From: Pseudoduganella lutea
Lineage (GTDB): Bacteria > Pseudomonadota > Gammaproteobacteria > Burkholderiales > Burkholderiaceae_D
Reading direction: 5' to 3'
NCBI RefSeq assembly: GCF_004209755.1
Contig: NZ_CP035913.1
Coordinates: 6,200,001-6,264,000, forward strand
Length of the DNA: 64,000 bases
A program made the translations under genes and the position numbers. The notes beneath the pieces were generated by a model that made no database searches, was not told the origin of the DNA, and saw only the letters and a list, made by a program, of their open reading frames with translations. Below, one piece after another: positions 27,177 to 36,777 of the stretch. The first letter of the stretch is position 1. Each line of letters starts with the position of its first letter.

Positions 27177-28595
27177 TTATCCTACCTGCGCGATCCGCAG
27201 CAAGTTCGTGGTGCCCGGCACGCTGAACGGCATGCCCGCCGAAATGACGATCGTATCGCCCGCGCTGGCCACTTCTTCCCGGCGGGCGACCGCGCAGGCC
27301 TGGTCGGTCATCTCGGCCACGTCGGCCACCTCCGGGCACAGCACCGGGTGCACGCCCCAGGCCAGTGCCAGCCGCCGGGCGGTCGCCATGTGCGGTGTCA
27401 TGCCGATGATGGGCGCGCGCGGCCGCTCGCGGGCCATGCGCAGGGCGGAATACCCGGAGCACGTGTAGGCGACGACGGCGGCGATGCGCAGCGCCTCGGT
27501 CACGCTGCGCACGGCGATGCCGATGCCGTCCGATGCCAGTGTGGCGGCGGCGCCCGCGGCGATCGCCAGCTCTTCGCGGTAATACGGATCGGCTTCCGTT
27601 TGCGCGATGATCGAATTCATGATGCGCACCGCGTCGCGCGGGTACTGGCCGGAAGCCGATTCGGCGGACAGCATCACGGCGTCCGCCCCGGCGTAGATGG
27701 CGGTGGCCACGTCCGACGCTTCGGCCCGCGTGGGCACCGGCGCCGCCACCATCGATTCGAGCATTTGCGTGGCCACGATCACCGGCTTGCCGACCTTCCT
27801 GCAGGCCCGCACGATGCGTTTCTGGATGGCCGGCACCTGTTCCGGCGGCATTTCCACGCCCAGGTCGCCGCGCGCGACCATGACCGCGTCGCTGGCCGCC
27901 ACGATCGCATCGAGGCTGTGGATCGCCGCCGGCTTTTCCAGCTTGGCAACGATGGCGGCGCGGCCCGCCACGATGTCCCGGATCTCGTCGATGTCTTCCG
28001 GCCGCTGCACGAACGACAGCGCGACCCAGTCCACGCCGAGCTTCAGGCCGAATTCCAGGTCTTGCCGGTCCTTTTCCGTCAGCGCCGACAGCGGCAGCAC
28101 CACGCCGGGCACGTTGACGCCCTTGCGGTCGGAAACCCGCCCGCCGGTGACGACGTGCGTTGCCGCGAAATCCGGTCCGCACGCTTCCACGCGCAGCCGC
28201 ACCCGCCCGTCGTCGACCAGCAGGTCGGTGCCGGGCACCAATGCCGCGAAGATCTCGGGATGGGGCAGGGGCGCGCGATGCGCGTCACCCGCCACGTCGC
28301 GGTCCAGGTCGAGACGGAAGGCATCACCCGCGGCCAGCGTGACCGCACCCTCCGCGAACGTGCCGAGCCGCAGTTTCGGGCCTTGCAGGTCGAGCAGCAC
28401 GCCGATCGGCCGCCCCGTTTCGGCCTCGATGGCGCGGATCGTGTCGAAGCGCTGGCGGTGGTCGGCATGGCTGCCATGGCTGAAGTTCAGCCGGAAGACG
28501 TCGGCACCGGCGTCGAACAGGGCGCGTATGGTGTCCGGATCCGAGCTTGCGGGGCCGAGGGTGGCGACGATCTTGGCGTTGCGTTGGCGATGCAT
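27177..28595 (-). CDS. pyk: Pyruvate kinase (TtuE-like position)
   Basis: 472 aa. Phosphoenolpyruvate + ADP to pyruvate + ATP. Typical start RNAKIVATLGPASSDPDTIRALFDAGADVFRLNFSHGSH; K+/Mg2+ site MVARGDLGVEMP; substrate-binding KLEKPAAIHSLDAI; ATQMLESM; C-terminal domain to the end. It is the last gene of a minus-strand run with glycerate kinase 12 bp before it. In the Agrobacterium vitis tartrate cluster a pyruvate kinase gene (ttuE) has exactly this place, so it is probably a pathway-dedicated copy. Confidence 0.95.
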   Translation of the reverse strand: MHRQRNAKIVATLGPASSDPDTIRALFDAGADVFRLNFSHGSHADHRQRFDTIRAIEAETGRPIGVLLDLQGPKLRLGTFAEGAVTLAAGDAFRLDLDRDVAGDAHRAPLPHPEIFAALVPGTDLLVDDGRVRLRVEACGPDFAATHVVTGGRVSDRKGVNVPGVVLPLSALTEKDRQDLEFGLKLGVDWVALSFVQRPEDIDEIRDIVAGRAAIVAKLEKPAAIHSLDAIVAASDAVMVARGDLGVEMPPEQVPAIQKRIVRACRKVGKPVIVATQMLESMVAAPVPTRAEASDVATAIYAGADAVMLSAESASGQYPRDAVRIMNSIIAQTEADPYYREELAIAAGAAATLASDGIGIAVRSVTEALRIAAVVAYTCSGYSALRMARERPRAPIIGMTPHMATARRLALAWGVHPVLCPEVADVAEMTDQACAVARREEVASAGDTIVISAGMPFSVPGTTNLLRIAQVG

Positions 28596-28607
28596 GGGGT
28601 CTCCGTA

Positions 28608-29942
28608 TCAGTGTTCGCGGCGCGGCAAGCTGGATTGAAGCACCAGCAGCGCGCGGAAATCGTTGACGTTCGTGAGCGTGGGGCCGGTGACGACGCTGTC
28701 GCCCAGCGCCCCGAAGAAGCCGTGGCCGTCATTGTCGTCCAGGCTGTCGTGCGGGCGCAGGCCCGCGGCCCAGGCGCGTTCCAGCGTGTCCGGGCGGATG
28801 ACGGCGCCGGCGATTTCCTCCTGGCCGTCGACACCGTCCGTGTCGGCCGCCAGGCCGTAGATGCCGGGTTCGCCGCGCAGGGCCAGCGCGCAGGCAAGCA
28901 AAAATTCGACGTTGCGCCCGCCGCGGCCGTTGCCGCGCACGGTGACCGTGGTTTCGCCGCCCGACAGCAGCACGCACGGGCCCGCGAACGGCTGGCCGCG
29001 TCGCGCCGTCTGCAGCGCCACGCCCGCCAGCACCTTGCCCACGTCGCGCGCCTCACCTTCCAGGCTGTCGCCCAGGATATAGGGCGTGATGCCGGCATCG
29101 AGCGCCACGCGGGCCGCCGCTTCCAGCGCCATCTGCGGCGTGGCGATCATGCGCACCTCGGCGCGGGCCAGGCGCGGATCGCCGGGTTTGACAGACTCGC
29201 CACGGCCGCTGTGCAGTACGGCGAGCACGCGGTCCGGCAAGTCGATGCCGTAGCGGCGGATGATGGCCAGCGCATCGTCGCAGGTCGTCGGGTCGGGTAC
29301 CGTGGGACCGGAAGCGATGTCGCGCGGATCGTCGCCCGGCACGTCGGAAATCAGCAGCGTGACGACTTTGGCCGGGTAACAAGCGGCGCCCAGCCGTCCG
29401 CCCTTGATGGCCGACAGGTGGCGCCGCACGCAGTTCATCTCGCCGATGGTGGCGCCGGATTTGAGCAGTGCCGTGTTGACCTGCTGCTTGTCTTCCAGCG
29501 TGATGCCCTCGAGCGGCAGCGGCAGCAGCGAGGAGCCGCCACCGGAAATCAGGCACAATACCGTGTCGTCCTCGTGCAGGCCGCCGACCATGTCCAGCAT
29601 GCGCCGGGCGGCGGCGTGGCCGGCGGTATCCGGCACCGGGTGCGCCGCTTCTACGATCTCGATGCGCTCGCACGGCACCGCGTAGCCGTAGCGGGTGACA
29701 ACCAGGCCTTCGAGCGGCCCGGGCCAGTTGCGCTCGACGGCGCGGGCCATCTCGGCCGACGCCTTGCCGGCGCCGATCACGATCAGCCGCCCCTTCGGCG
29801 CTTCGGGCAGCAGGCCGGGAAGGCACAGCGCCGGTTGCGAGGCGGCGATGGCTGCGTCGAGCATGCGCCGCAGCAGCCCGCATGCCTGCGGGTCTTCCCG
29901 CGTGTCATCCATCGATGTCTTCATGATAGGAGCATAGTACAT
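28608..29942 (-). CDS. Glycerate 2-kinase (MOFRL family, TtuD-like)
   Basis: 444 aa from 29942, or 438 aa from 29924. It phosphorylates D-glycerate; the family was once annotated as hydroxypyruvate reductase. Landmarks: VIGAGKASAEMARAVE, CLISGGGSSLLPLP, LLISDVPGDDPRDIASGPT and the MOFRL domain LLSGGETTVTV-GRGGRNVEF. The start at 29942 comes one base after the dctA stop (TGACATG), with AAGGTG upstream, indicating translational coupling. It receives glycerate made by the tartrate dehydrogenase encoded upstream. Confidence 0.92.
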   Translation of the reverse strand: MYYAPIMKTSMDDTREDPQACGLLRRMLDAAIAASQPALCLPGLLPEAPKGRLIVIGAGKASAEMARAVERNWPGPLEGLVVTRYGYAVPCERIEIVEAAHPVPDTAGHAAARRMLDMVGGLHEDDTVLCLISGGGSSLLPLPLEGITLEDKQQVNTALLKSGATIGEMNCVRRHLSAIKGGRLGAACYPAKVVTLLISDVPGDDPRDIASGPTVPDPTTCDDALAIIRRYGIDLPDRVLAVLHSGRGESVKPGDPRLARAEVRMIATPQMALEAAARVALDAGITPYILGDSLEGEARDVGKVLAGVALQTARRGQPFAGPCVLLSGGETTVTVRGNGRGGRNVEFLLACALALRGEPGIYGLAADTDGVDGQEEIAGAVIRPDTLERAWAAGLRPHDSLDDNDGHGFFGALGDSVVTGPTLTNVNDFRALLVLQSSLPRREH

Positions 29943-29943
29943 G

Positions 29944-31293
29944 TCAGGCGGACACCTTGTGCACCGGCAGGAGCTCCGGTGCGGGCCTGTCCGCGTCGTC
30001 GTCCTGCTCGTACAGCGCACGCAGCTCTTCGGGCGACGACTGGCCGTCCAGCACGCGGTGCATCTGCTTGCGGTCCAGCGCGCCCACCCACTGGGCGATC
30101 GCCATCGTGCCGACCGCGTTGCCGATCGTGTTCGTGATGGCCCGCGCTTCGGACATGAAGCGGTCCACGCCCAGCAGCAGCACCATGCCCTCGACGGGGA
30201 TCTTGCCCATCGAGGCCAGCGTGGCGGCCAGCGTGATGAAGCCCGAACCGGTCACGCCGGCCGACCCTTTCGACGTCACCATCAGCACGCCCAGCACCAC
30301 CAGCTGGTCGGTCAGCGTGAGTGGCGTGTTCGTCGCCTGGGCGATGAAGATGGCCGCCATCGTGTAGTAAATGCACTGGCCGTCCGGGTTGAACGTGACG
30401 CCGGACGGGATCACGAGGCCGACGACGGGCTTCGACACGCCCACGTGCTCGAGCTTGCGCATCAGCTGCGGCACCACGGATTCGGACGAGCTGGTGCCCA
30501 GCACTGTGAAGATCTCGTCCTTTATGTAGCGCAGGAACTTCCACAGGCTGAAGCCGGAAATGCGCGCCACCAGGCCGAGGATCGCCACGACGAACACGAA
30601 GCAGGTGATGTACATGCAGGCCATCAGGTAGCCCAGCGAGACGAGCGAACCCAGGCCGTATTTCCCGACCGTGAAGCCGATGGCGCCGAACGCGGCCAGC
30701 GGCGCCACGCGCATGATCATGCCGACGACGATGAACATGCTGTTGCTGAACGCTTCCAGGAAGTCGACCACCGGCTTGGCGCGGCGGCCCATGTGCGACA
30801 GCGCCACGCCGAACATCGTGGCGAACACGAGGATCTGCAGGATGTCGTTCTTCGCCAGCGCGTCGACCACGCTGGTGGGGATCATGTGCAGCAGGAAGTC
30901 GACGAAGCCGCCGGAGTGGCCGGCGGCCGCCGTGTAGTTCTTGATGCCGGTCGTATCGAGCGTGTGCACGTCGACGTTCATGCCGACACCGGGCTTGGCC
31001 AGGTTGACGACGACCAGGCCCAGCCCCAGCGCGAACGTGGACATGACTTCGAAGTAGATCAGCGCGCGGGAACCCACGCGGCCCAGCTCCTTCATGCTGT
31101 CCATCTTGGCGATGCCCAGCACCACCATCGCGAAGATCACGGGGGCGAACACCATCTTGATGAGGCGGATGAACGCGTCGCCCAGCGGCTTCAGGTCGGC
31201 CGCGAAGTGCGGGTACAGAACGCCCAGGATGCCGCCGGCGAGCACGCCGATCAGCACCTGGACATACAGCTTTCCAAGGAATCGTTTTGACAT
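29944..31293 (-). CDS. dctA: C4-dicarboxylate:cation symporter DctA
   Basis: 449 aa, eight TM helices plus re-entrant hairpins of the DAACS family. The start [20 protein letters not shown], the serine-rich hairpin [15 protein letters not shown] and the motif [20 protein letters not shown] are diagnostic. TGGAGAC stands before the ATG. Normally it carries succinate, fumarate, malate and aspartate. Here it takes the place of the ttuB transporter in a tartrate cluster, so tartrate or another hydroxy-diacid is a likely extra substrate. Confidence 0.94.
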   Translation of the reverse strand: MSKRFLGKLYVQVLIGVLAGGILGVLYPHFAADLKPLGDAFIRLIKMVFAPVIFAMVVLGIAKMDSMKELGRVGSRALIYFEVMSTFALGLGLVVVNLAKPGVGMNVDVHTLDTTGIKNYTAAAGHSGGFVDFLLHMIPTSVVDALAKNDILQILVFATMFGVALSHMGRRAKPVVDFLEAFSNSMFIVVGMIMRVAPLAAFGAIGFTVGKYGLGSLVSLGYLMACMYITCFVFVVAILGLVARISGFSLWKFLRYIKDEIFTVLGTSSSESVVPQLMRKLEHVGVSKPVVGLVIPSGVTFNPDGQCIYYTMAAIFIAQATNTPLTLTDQLVVLGVLMVTSKGSAGVTGSGFITLAATLASMGKIPVEGMVLLLGVDRFMSEARAITNTIGNAVGTMAIAQWVGALDRKQMHRVLDGQSSPEELRALYEQDDDADRPAPELLPVHKVSA

Positions 31294-31394
31294 GGTTGTC
31301 TCCAGTATGGGTAACGCTTCAGGCTGCTGCTACGCCGGATCCGCCTTGCTCTTGGTGGCAGGTCGGAATCAGCGGAAAACGATCGGATGCGGCT

Positions 31395-32483
31395 TCAGGC
31401 GGCCTTGCGATCGGCGTCCCTGGACAGGAAGTCGCACACCGCGCGCGTCACGTCGGCCGTGGTGGCCTTGCCGCCCAGGTCGCCCGTGTGCAGGGCTCGG
31501 TTCGCGGTCACGTGCTCGATGGCGGCCATCACGCGGGCGGCGGCTTCCGGTTCGCCCAGGTGCTCGAGCAGCATGACGACGGACCAGAACGTGCCGACCG
31601 GATTGGCCAGGCCCTTGCCCATGATGTCGAACGCGGAGCCGTGGATCGGTTCGAACATGGACGGATAGCGGCGCTCCGGGTCGATGTTGCCCGTGGGGGC
31701 GATGCCCAGGCTGCCGGCCAGCGCAGCGGCCAGGTCGGACAGGATGTCGGCGTGCAGGTTCGTGGCCACGATCGTATCGAGCGTGGCGGGGCGGTTGACC
31801 ATGCGCGCCGTGGCGGCGTCGACCAGTTCCTTGTCCCATTTCACGTCCGGGAATTCCTGCGACACCTGCAGCGCGATCTCGTCCCACATCACCATGGCGT
31901 GGCGCTGCGCGTTGCTCTTGGTGATCACCGTGAGCAGCTTGCGGGGGCGAGACTTCGCCAGCTTGAACGCGAAGCGCAGGATGCGCTCGACACCCACGCG
32001 CGTCATCATCGACACGTCGGTGGCCGCCTCGATCGGGTGGCCCTGGTGCACGCGGCCGCCCACGCCCGAATACTCGCCTTCCGAATTCTCCCGCACGATG
32101 ACCCAGTTCAGGTCTTGCGGCGCGCAGCGCTTCAATGGCGCGTCGATGCCCGGCAGGATGCGGGTGGGGCGCACGTTGGCATACTGGTCGAAGCCCTGGC
32201 AGATCTTCAGGCGCAGGCCCCACAGCGTGATGTGGTCGGGAATGTCCGGGTCGCCGGCCGAGCCGAACAGGATGGCGTCCTTGCCGCGCAGCGCGTCGAG
32301 ACCGTCGGCCGGCATCATCACGCCGTGCTGGCGGTAGTAATCGCCGCCCCAGTCGAAGTCCTCGAACGCGAACTGGAATGTGCCGCTGTGCGCGGCCAGC
32401 GTGGCCAGGACTTCGCGGCCCGCCGGCACGACTTCCTTGCCGATGCCGTCGCCGGGAATGGTGGCGATCTGGTACGTTTTCAT
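31395..32483 (-). CDS. ttuC: Tartrate dehydrogenase / D-malate dehydrogenase family
   Basis: 362 aa, isocitrate/isopropylmalate dehydrogenase fold. The start YQIATIPGDGIGKEVVPAG, the substrate Arg/Tyr region VRENSEGEYSGVGGR, metal Asp residues in NLHADILSDL and the NAD-binding GSAFDIMGKGLANPVGTFWS identify the TtuC/YeaU branch. AGGAGA precedes the ATG at 32483. It oxidises or decarboxylates tartrate (also D-malate) with NAD+ and a divalent metal. First gene of the minus-strand run, 101 bp before dctA, and divergent from its LysR regulator. Confidence 0.92.
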   Translation of the reverse strand: MKTYQIATIPGDGIGKEVVPAGREVLATLAAHSGTFQFAFEDFDWGGDYYRQHGVMMPADGLDALRGKDAILFGSAGDPDIPDHITLWGLRLKICQGFDQYANVRPTRILPGIDAPLKRCAPQDLNWVIVRENSEGEYSGVGGRVHQGHPIEAATDVSMMTRVGVERILRFAFKLAKSRPRKLLTVITKSNAQRHAMVMWDEIALQVSQEFPDVKWDKELVDAATARMVNRPATLDTIVATNLHADILSDLAAALAGSLGIAPTGNIDPERRYPSMFEPIHGSAFDIMGKGLANPVGTFWSVVMLLEHLGEPEAAARVMAAIEHVTANRALHTGDLGGKATTADVTRAVCDFLSRDADRKAA

Positions 32484-32597
32484 GGGTGTCTCCTGAGTGA
32501 ATGGATTGAACAGAACGGAAGGTGTGGTCACTGTAGCGGGTGGACTGGCGCTCGAATGGCCTGTAAACTCAATCCGTTGTCAACCTGGAGCTCAATA

Positions 32598-33518
32598 ATG
32601 GATGTGGGACTGCAGCCGGCAGAATTGACGTTCATGGTGACGCTCGCCACCAGCGGCAGCCTGAGTGCCGCGGCGCGGGAACTGGGCATCACCACGTCGG
32701 CCGTCAGCAAGCGCCTTGCGCTGCTGGAAGGGCGGATCGGCGTGCCGCTGGTAAACCGCACGACGCGCCGCATGAGCCTGACACCGGAAGGCGACGTGCT
32801 CATCGAGCATGCGCAGCGCATCCTGCGCGAGATCGCCGACCTCGAGCAGATGCTGACGAAGTCACAGGGAGTGCCGAAAGGGCAGTTGCGCGTAAATGCC
32901 ACGCTGGGCTTCGGGCGATTGCACATCGCGCCGGCGATCTCGCAGTACGTGCTGCGCTATCCCGAGGTCGACGTGCAGCTGCAGCTCTCGGTCGATCCGC
33001 CGCCGCTGGCGGACGACCAGTACGACGTGTGCATCCGCTTCGGCGCGCCGGCCGATACCCGCGTGATCGCCCGGCGCCTCGCCGCGAACCGCCGGCTGCT
33101 GTGCGCAGCGCCGAAATACCTGGACCGGCACGGCGAGCCCAAGACGCCGGCCGAACTGGCGCGGCACAACTGCATCACGATCCGGCAGGGCGACGAGGCG
33201 TATGGCGTGTGGCGCCTGCTGGCCGGCCGCGATGCGGAAAACGACGCCGCCGCCGTCAAGGTGCGCGGCAACCTGGCGACGAACGATGGCGAGATCGCGG
33301 TGGGCTGGGCGCTGGACGGGCATGGCATCCTGATGCGTGCCGGATGGGATATCGAGCGATACCTGCAAAGCGGCCGGCTGGTGCAGGTGCTGCCGGGGTA
33401 CCGCACGCCGGATGCGGACATCTATGCGGTGTATCCGCACCGGCATCAGCTGTCGGCGCGGATACGGACGTTCGTGGATTTTCTGGTGGAGCGGTTCGAG
33501 CGGCTGGACAAGCTGTAA
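32598..33518 (+). CDS. LysR family regulator of the tartrate cluster (TtuA-like)
   Basis: 306 aa. HTH region ATSGSLSAAARELGITTSAVSKRLALLE in residues 15-45. Effector domain from about 90. TGGAG lies before the ATG. It is divergent from the tartrate dehydrogenase gene with 114 bp between start codons, the usual arrangement for an LTTR and its target. By position it equals ttuA of the A. vitis cluster; the ligand is presumably tartrate. Confidence 0.92.
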   Translation: MDVGLQPAELTFMVTLATSGSLSAAARELGITTSAVSKRLALLEGRIGVPLVNRTTRRMSLTPEGDVLIEHAQRILREIADLEQMLTKSQGVPKGQLRVNATLGFGRLHIAPAISQYVLRYPEVDVQLQLSVDPPPLADDQYDVCIRFGAPADTRVIARRLAANRRLLCAAPKYLDRHGEPKTPAELARHNCITIRQGDEAYGVWRLLAGRDAENDAAAVKVRGNLATNDGEIAVGWALDGHGILMRAGWDIERYLQSGRLVQVLPGYRTPDADIYAVYPHRHQLSARIRTFVDFLVERFERLDKL

Positions 33519-33534
33519 AACCGCGGCCTCGGCG

Positions 33535-34233
33535 TCAGGCGCGACGCAGCTTCTTCGTCATCGCCAGCGCGGCCAGACCGAGGCCGAGCATGGCGTAAGT
33601 CGACGGTTCGGGGACCGGCGCCGTGACGAGCGTCAATGACGTGATGTTGGCGTTGGCCTGCATCCAGTTTTCCGTTCCAACATCGAGGAAGCTGTAGCTG
33701 ACGGTCGCGGTGAAGTAGTCGGCGAAATTCAGGCTGGCCGGCGGCGCGTCGCCGGACAGCGAGCTGCCATCGTAATTGAAGAAAAAGAAATCACCGGATT
33801 CGAAACCTGCGCCGGACGCGTGGGTACCGATCGACAGGAAGTCCGACTCGGCGCCGGCTACGCCATCATGCACCTGCATCAGCGCCAGCCAGGCGAGGTC
33901 GGCGTCGGAACTGTACGACAGGCCGGTTTGCGCGTCCGTGATCGTCGCGCCCATGAAGCCTTCGTACAAGCGGTAGCTGGCCTGTTCTGGCTGTTCCGGC
34001 TGGTAGGAGCCCAGCGTCAGGTCCGTATTCCACGAAACGGTGCCGGTCCAGGTATCGCCGACGGAAATCGTCGGTCCCGCGCTGGAGCTCGACTCGACAT
34101 TGTTGTAGATTTCCGTGCCGCCGGGATGCTCGGTCAGCCCCGAAACGTTGGCGGTAAACTGGTACGTGACAATGGCAGCTTGCGCGGGCATGGCGACAAC
34201 GGCGGACAGCAGCAAGACAGGGACTATGCGCAT
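33535..34233 (-). CDS. PEP-CTERM sorting domain protein
   Basis: 232 aa from the ATG at 34233, which has AGGA upstream. Signal peptide VPVLLLSAVVAMPAQA ending before AIVTYQFTANVSG. A single beta-rich domain follows with no family I recognise. The C-terminus VPEPSTYAMLGLGLAALAM plus TKKLRRA is a PEP-CTERM anchor for exosortase. Likely exported and anchored or released with exopolysaccharide. A paralogous remnant lies directly upstream (34385-34586). Confidence 0.9.
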   Translation of the reverse strand: MRIVPVLLLSAVVAMPAQAAIVTYQFTANVSGLTEHPGGTEIYNNVESSSSAGPTISVGDTWTGTVSWNTDLTLGSYQPEQPEQASYRLYEGFMGATITDAQTGLSYSSDADLAWLALMQVHDGVAGAESDFLSIGTHASGAGFESGDFFFFNYDGSSLSGDAPPASLNFADYFTATVSYSFLDVGTENWMQANANITSLTLVTAPVPEPSTYAMLGLGLAALAMTKKLRRA

Positions 34234-34384
34234 GGCGATTCCTGTTATTGAAATGACCATGATTGCATCATCGTTATAACCCGTCAATAAGTTGTATTGC
34301 GTTGCAATTCTAAAGTTTCTGATGCAACTGCTGCATGTTGCGCTTTTACCACCGATGGCCCGCCATCTGGTATCAGGCGCGCGA

Positions 34385-34586
34385 CTACTTCCTGGACACG
34401 AAGGCCAGCATACCGAGGCCCAGGCCCAGCATGCCCCAGGTGGCAGGCTCCGGGACCGGCGACTGGATGTCCACACGTGTCAGCGACGTGATCGTGGCGA
34501 AGGCTTGCAGGTTGGTGGCCCCCTGCGAGAAGCCATAATGCGCGGTCGCAAATGGGCTGCCCACACGCAGCGTCAACAGTATTGTT
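34385..34586 (-). pseudogene. C-terminal remnant of a second PEP-CTERM protein
   Basis: About 65 codons without a start: a beta-strand segment, then VPEPATWGMLGLGLGMLAFV and SRK. NLQAFATITSLTRV before the VPEP motif closely parallels MQANANITSLTLV in the neighbouring intact gene, so the two are paralogues. The reading frame runs into the LysR gene (stop at 34587) in a different frame, and signal peptide and N-terminal part are missing. Most likely the gene was truncated by a rearrangement that brought in the LysR/glutarate block. Confidence 0.72.
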
Positions 34587-35477
34587 TTACTTGCAATTTG
34601 CCAGCCGCGCGGCCGCGGCCTGGGCATCGAGCCAATGCCGGAACGCGGTGAGCGGGGGATGGTCCGCCTTGCGCTCCGGGTACAGCAGGCGGTAGGAACG
34701 GTCGCTGCGGTAGACATGCGGCGCGGCCAAGACGAGGGCGCCGCGGGCCAGCTCGGGCTCGATCAGCAAGCGGGGCACGAGGCCGATCCCCATGCCGTGG
34801 ATGGCGGCTTCGGCCACCATCGAATACAGTTCGAAGCGCGGGCCGGCCATATCCCCCTCGACGGCCATGCCGCAGGAACGGAACCAGTCGCGCCACATCG
34901 TCGGCCGCGTGCTGATCTGCAGCAGCATGCGCCGCTCCCAGCCACCGGGGATCGGCAGGTTCGGGCTGGCCACGGCGACCAGGTCCTCGGGCATCAGCAC
35001 GATCCCTTCGGTACCGGGCCAGAATGCCTCGCCGGCATGGATGGCGGCGTCGAATGGCGTGTCGTCGAACAGGAACGGCCGGGCGCGGGCGGCGAGGTTG
35101 ACGGTGATGCCGGGATGGCGCTGCAGGAAGTCCGGCAGCCGCGGCAGCAGCCATTTCGTCGCGAACGTGGGGACCACGCCCAGTTCCAGCGTGCCGCCGC
35201 TGCCGCCGCCGGCCATCAGTTCCAGCGTGTCGCGCTCGACGTCGTCCAGCCGCGCCATCACCTTGCGGCTGTACGCGAGGCCCGCCTCCGTCAATGCCAC
35301 GCCGCGGCGCCCGCGGCGGAACAGTGCGACGCCGAGGAACTCTTCAAGCGCGCCGATCTGGCGGCAGATGGCGCTCTGCGTGACGGCCAGCTCGTCGGCC
35401 GCCTTCGTGAAGCTCTGGTGGCGGGCGGCGGCCTCGAAGGCGGAGAGGGCGAGGGTGGAAGGAATTTTTCGGCGCAT
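34587..35477 (-). CDS. LysR family regulator, GcvA/GcdR-like
   Basis: 296 aa. ALSAFEAAARHQSFTKAADELAVTQSAICRQI is the GcvA-subgroup HTH. TGGAGAT precedes the ATG. Divergent, with 110 bp between start codons, from glutaryl-CoA dehydrogenase. In several Proteobacteria a LysR protein named GcdR sits next to gcdH and gcdG and controls them, so this is the expected role. Its 3' end abuts the PEP-CTERM remnant. Confidence 0.92.
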   Translation of the reverse strand: MRRKIPSTLALSAFEAAARHQSFTKAADELAVTQSAICRQIGALEEFLGVALFRRGRRGVALTEAGLAYSRKVMARLDDVERDTLELMAGGGSGGTLELGVVPTFATKWLLPRLPDFLQRHPGITVNLAARARPFLFDDTPFDAAIHAGEAFWPGTEGIVLMPEDLVAVASPNLPIPGGWERRMLLQISTRPTMWRDWFRSCGMAVEGDMAGPRFELYSMVAEAAIHGMGIGLVPRLLIEPELARGALVLAAPHVYRSDRSYRLLYPERKADHPPLTAFRHWLDAQAAAARLANCK

Positions 35478-35587
35478 GCAGGATCTCCAAGTGCGAAAAA
35501 CGCACAGGTCAGTGCGTATAAAACGTTTGCCGCACGATTGGCGTGATTGTACATTGCGTCAATGTTCAACCTGCCCGAGATCCTGAA

Positions 35588-36772
35588 ATGACATCCAAGC
35601 ACAAAGCCGCCTTCCACTGGGACGATCCGCTGCTGCTGAACCAGCAACTGACCGATGAAGAACGCATGGTGCGCGATTCCGCCAGCGCCTATTGCCAGGA
35701 CCGCCTCGCGCCCCGTGTGCTGGAAGCGTTCCGCAACGAGAAGACCGACAGCGAGATCTTCCGCGAGATGGGCGAGCTGGGCCTGCTGGGCGTGACGATT
35801 CCCGAACAATATGGCGGCGCCGGCCTGGGCTACGTGAGCTATGGCGTGGTGGCCCGCGAGGTCGAGCGCGTCGACTCCGGCTATCGCTCGATGATGAGCG
35901 TGCAGTCGTCGCTCGTGATGGTGCCGATCTTCGAATTCGGCAACGAGCAGACGAAACAGAAATACCTGCCGAAACTGGCGACCGGCGAATGGATCGGCTG
36001 CTTCGGCCTGACGGAACCGGACCACGGCTCCGACCCTGGCAGCATGACTACCCGCGCGCGCAAGGTCGACGGCGGCTACCGGCTCACGGGCAGCAAGATG
36101 TGGATTACCAACAGCCCGATCGCGGACGTGTTCGTCGTGTGGGCCAAGGATGACGAAGGCGCGATCCGCGGCTTCGTGCTGGAGAAGGGCTGGCAGGGCC
36201 TGTCCGCGCCGGCGATCCATGGCAAGGTGGGCCTGCGCGCCTCGATCACGGGCGAGATCGTGATGAATGACGTGTTCTGCCCGGAAGAGAATGCGTTCCC
36301 TGACGTGCGCGGCCTGAAAGGCCCGTTCACCTGCCTGAACAGCGCCCGCTACGGCATCGCCTGGGGCGCGCTGGGCGCGGCCGAGGATTGCTGGCACCGC
36401 GCCCGCCAGTATGTGCTGGACCGCAAGCAGTTCGGCAAGCCGCTGGCGGCGAACCAGCTGGTGCAGAAGAAGCTGGCCGACATGCAGACGGAGATCACCG
36501 TCGGCTTGCAGGGCTGCCTGCGGCTGGGGCGCATGAAGGATGAAGGCTCGGCTGCTGTCGAGATCACGTCGATCATGAAGCGCAATTCCTGCGGCAAGGC
36601 CCTCGACATCGCCCGCGTGGCGCGCGACATGATGGGCGGGAACGGCATCAGCGACGAATTCGGCGTGGCCCGCCACCTCGTCAACCTCGAAGTGGTCAAT
36701 ACCTACGAAGGCACGCACGACATCCACGCGCTGATCCTCGGCCGCGCGATGACGGGCATCGCGGCGTTCTGA
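35588..36772 (+). CDS. gcdH: Glutaryl-CoA dehydrogenase
   Basis: 394 aa acyl-CoA dehydrogenase. It oxidises and decarboxylates glutaryl-CoA to crotonyl-CoA with FAD and ETF, in lysine and tryptophan breakdown. Landmarks: [52 protein letters not shown], the FAD loop [11 protein letters not shown], and catalytic Glu in [10 protein letters not shown] (E374). Arg in NSARYGI is the GCDH-type feature. Start 35588 is chosen because the family begins shortly before FHWDDPLLL; ribosome site is weak. Confidence 0.95.
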   Translation: MTSKHKAAFHWDDPLLLNQQLTDEERMVRDSASAYCQDRLAPRVLEAFRNEKTDSEIFREMGELGLLGVTIPEQYGGAGLGYVSYGVVAREVERVDSGYRSMMSVQSSLVMVPIFEFGNEQTKQKYLPKLATGEWIGCFGLTEPDHGSDPGSMTTRARKVDGGYRLTGSKMWITNSPIADVFVVWAKDDEGAIRGFVLEKGWQGLSAPAIHGKVGLRASITGEIVMNDVFCPEENAFPDVRGLKGPFTCLNSARYGIAWGALGAAEDCWHRARQYVLDRKQFGKPLAANQLVQKKLADMQTEITVGLQGCLRLGRMKDEGSAAVEITSIMKRNSCGKALDIARVARDMMGGNGISDEFGVARHLVNLEVVNTYEGTHDIHALILGRAMTGIAAF

Positions 36773-36777
36773 CGGCC

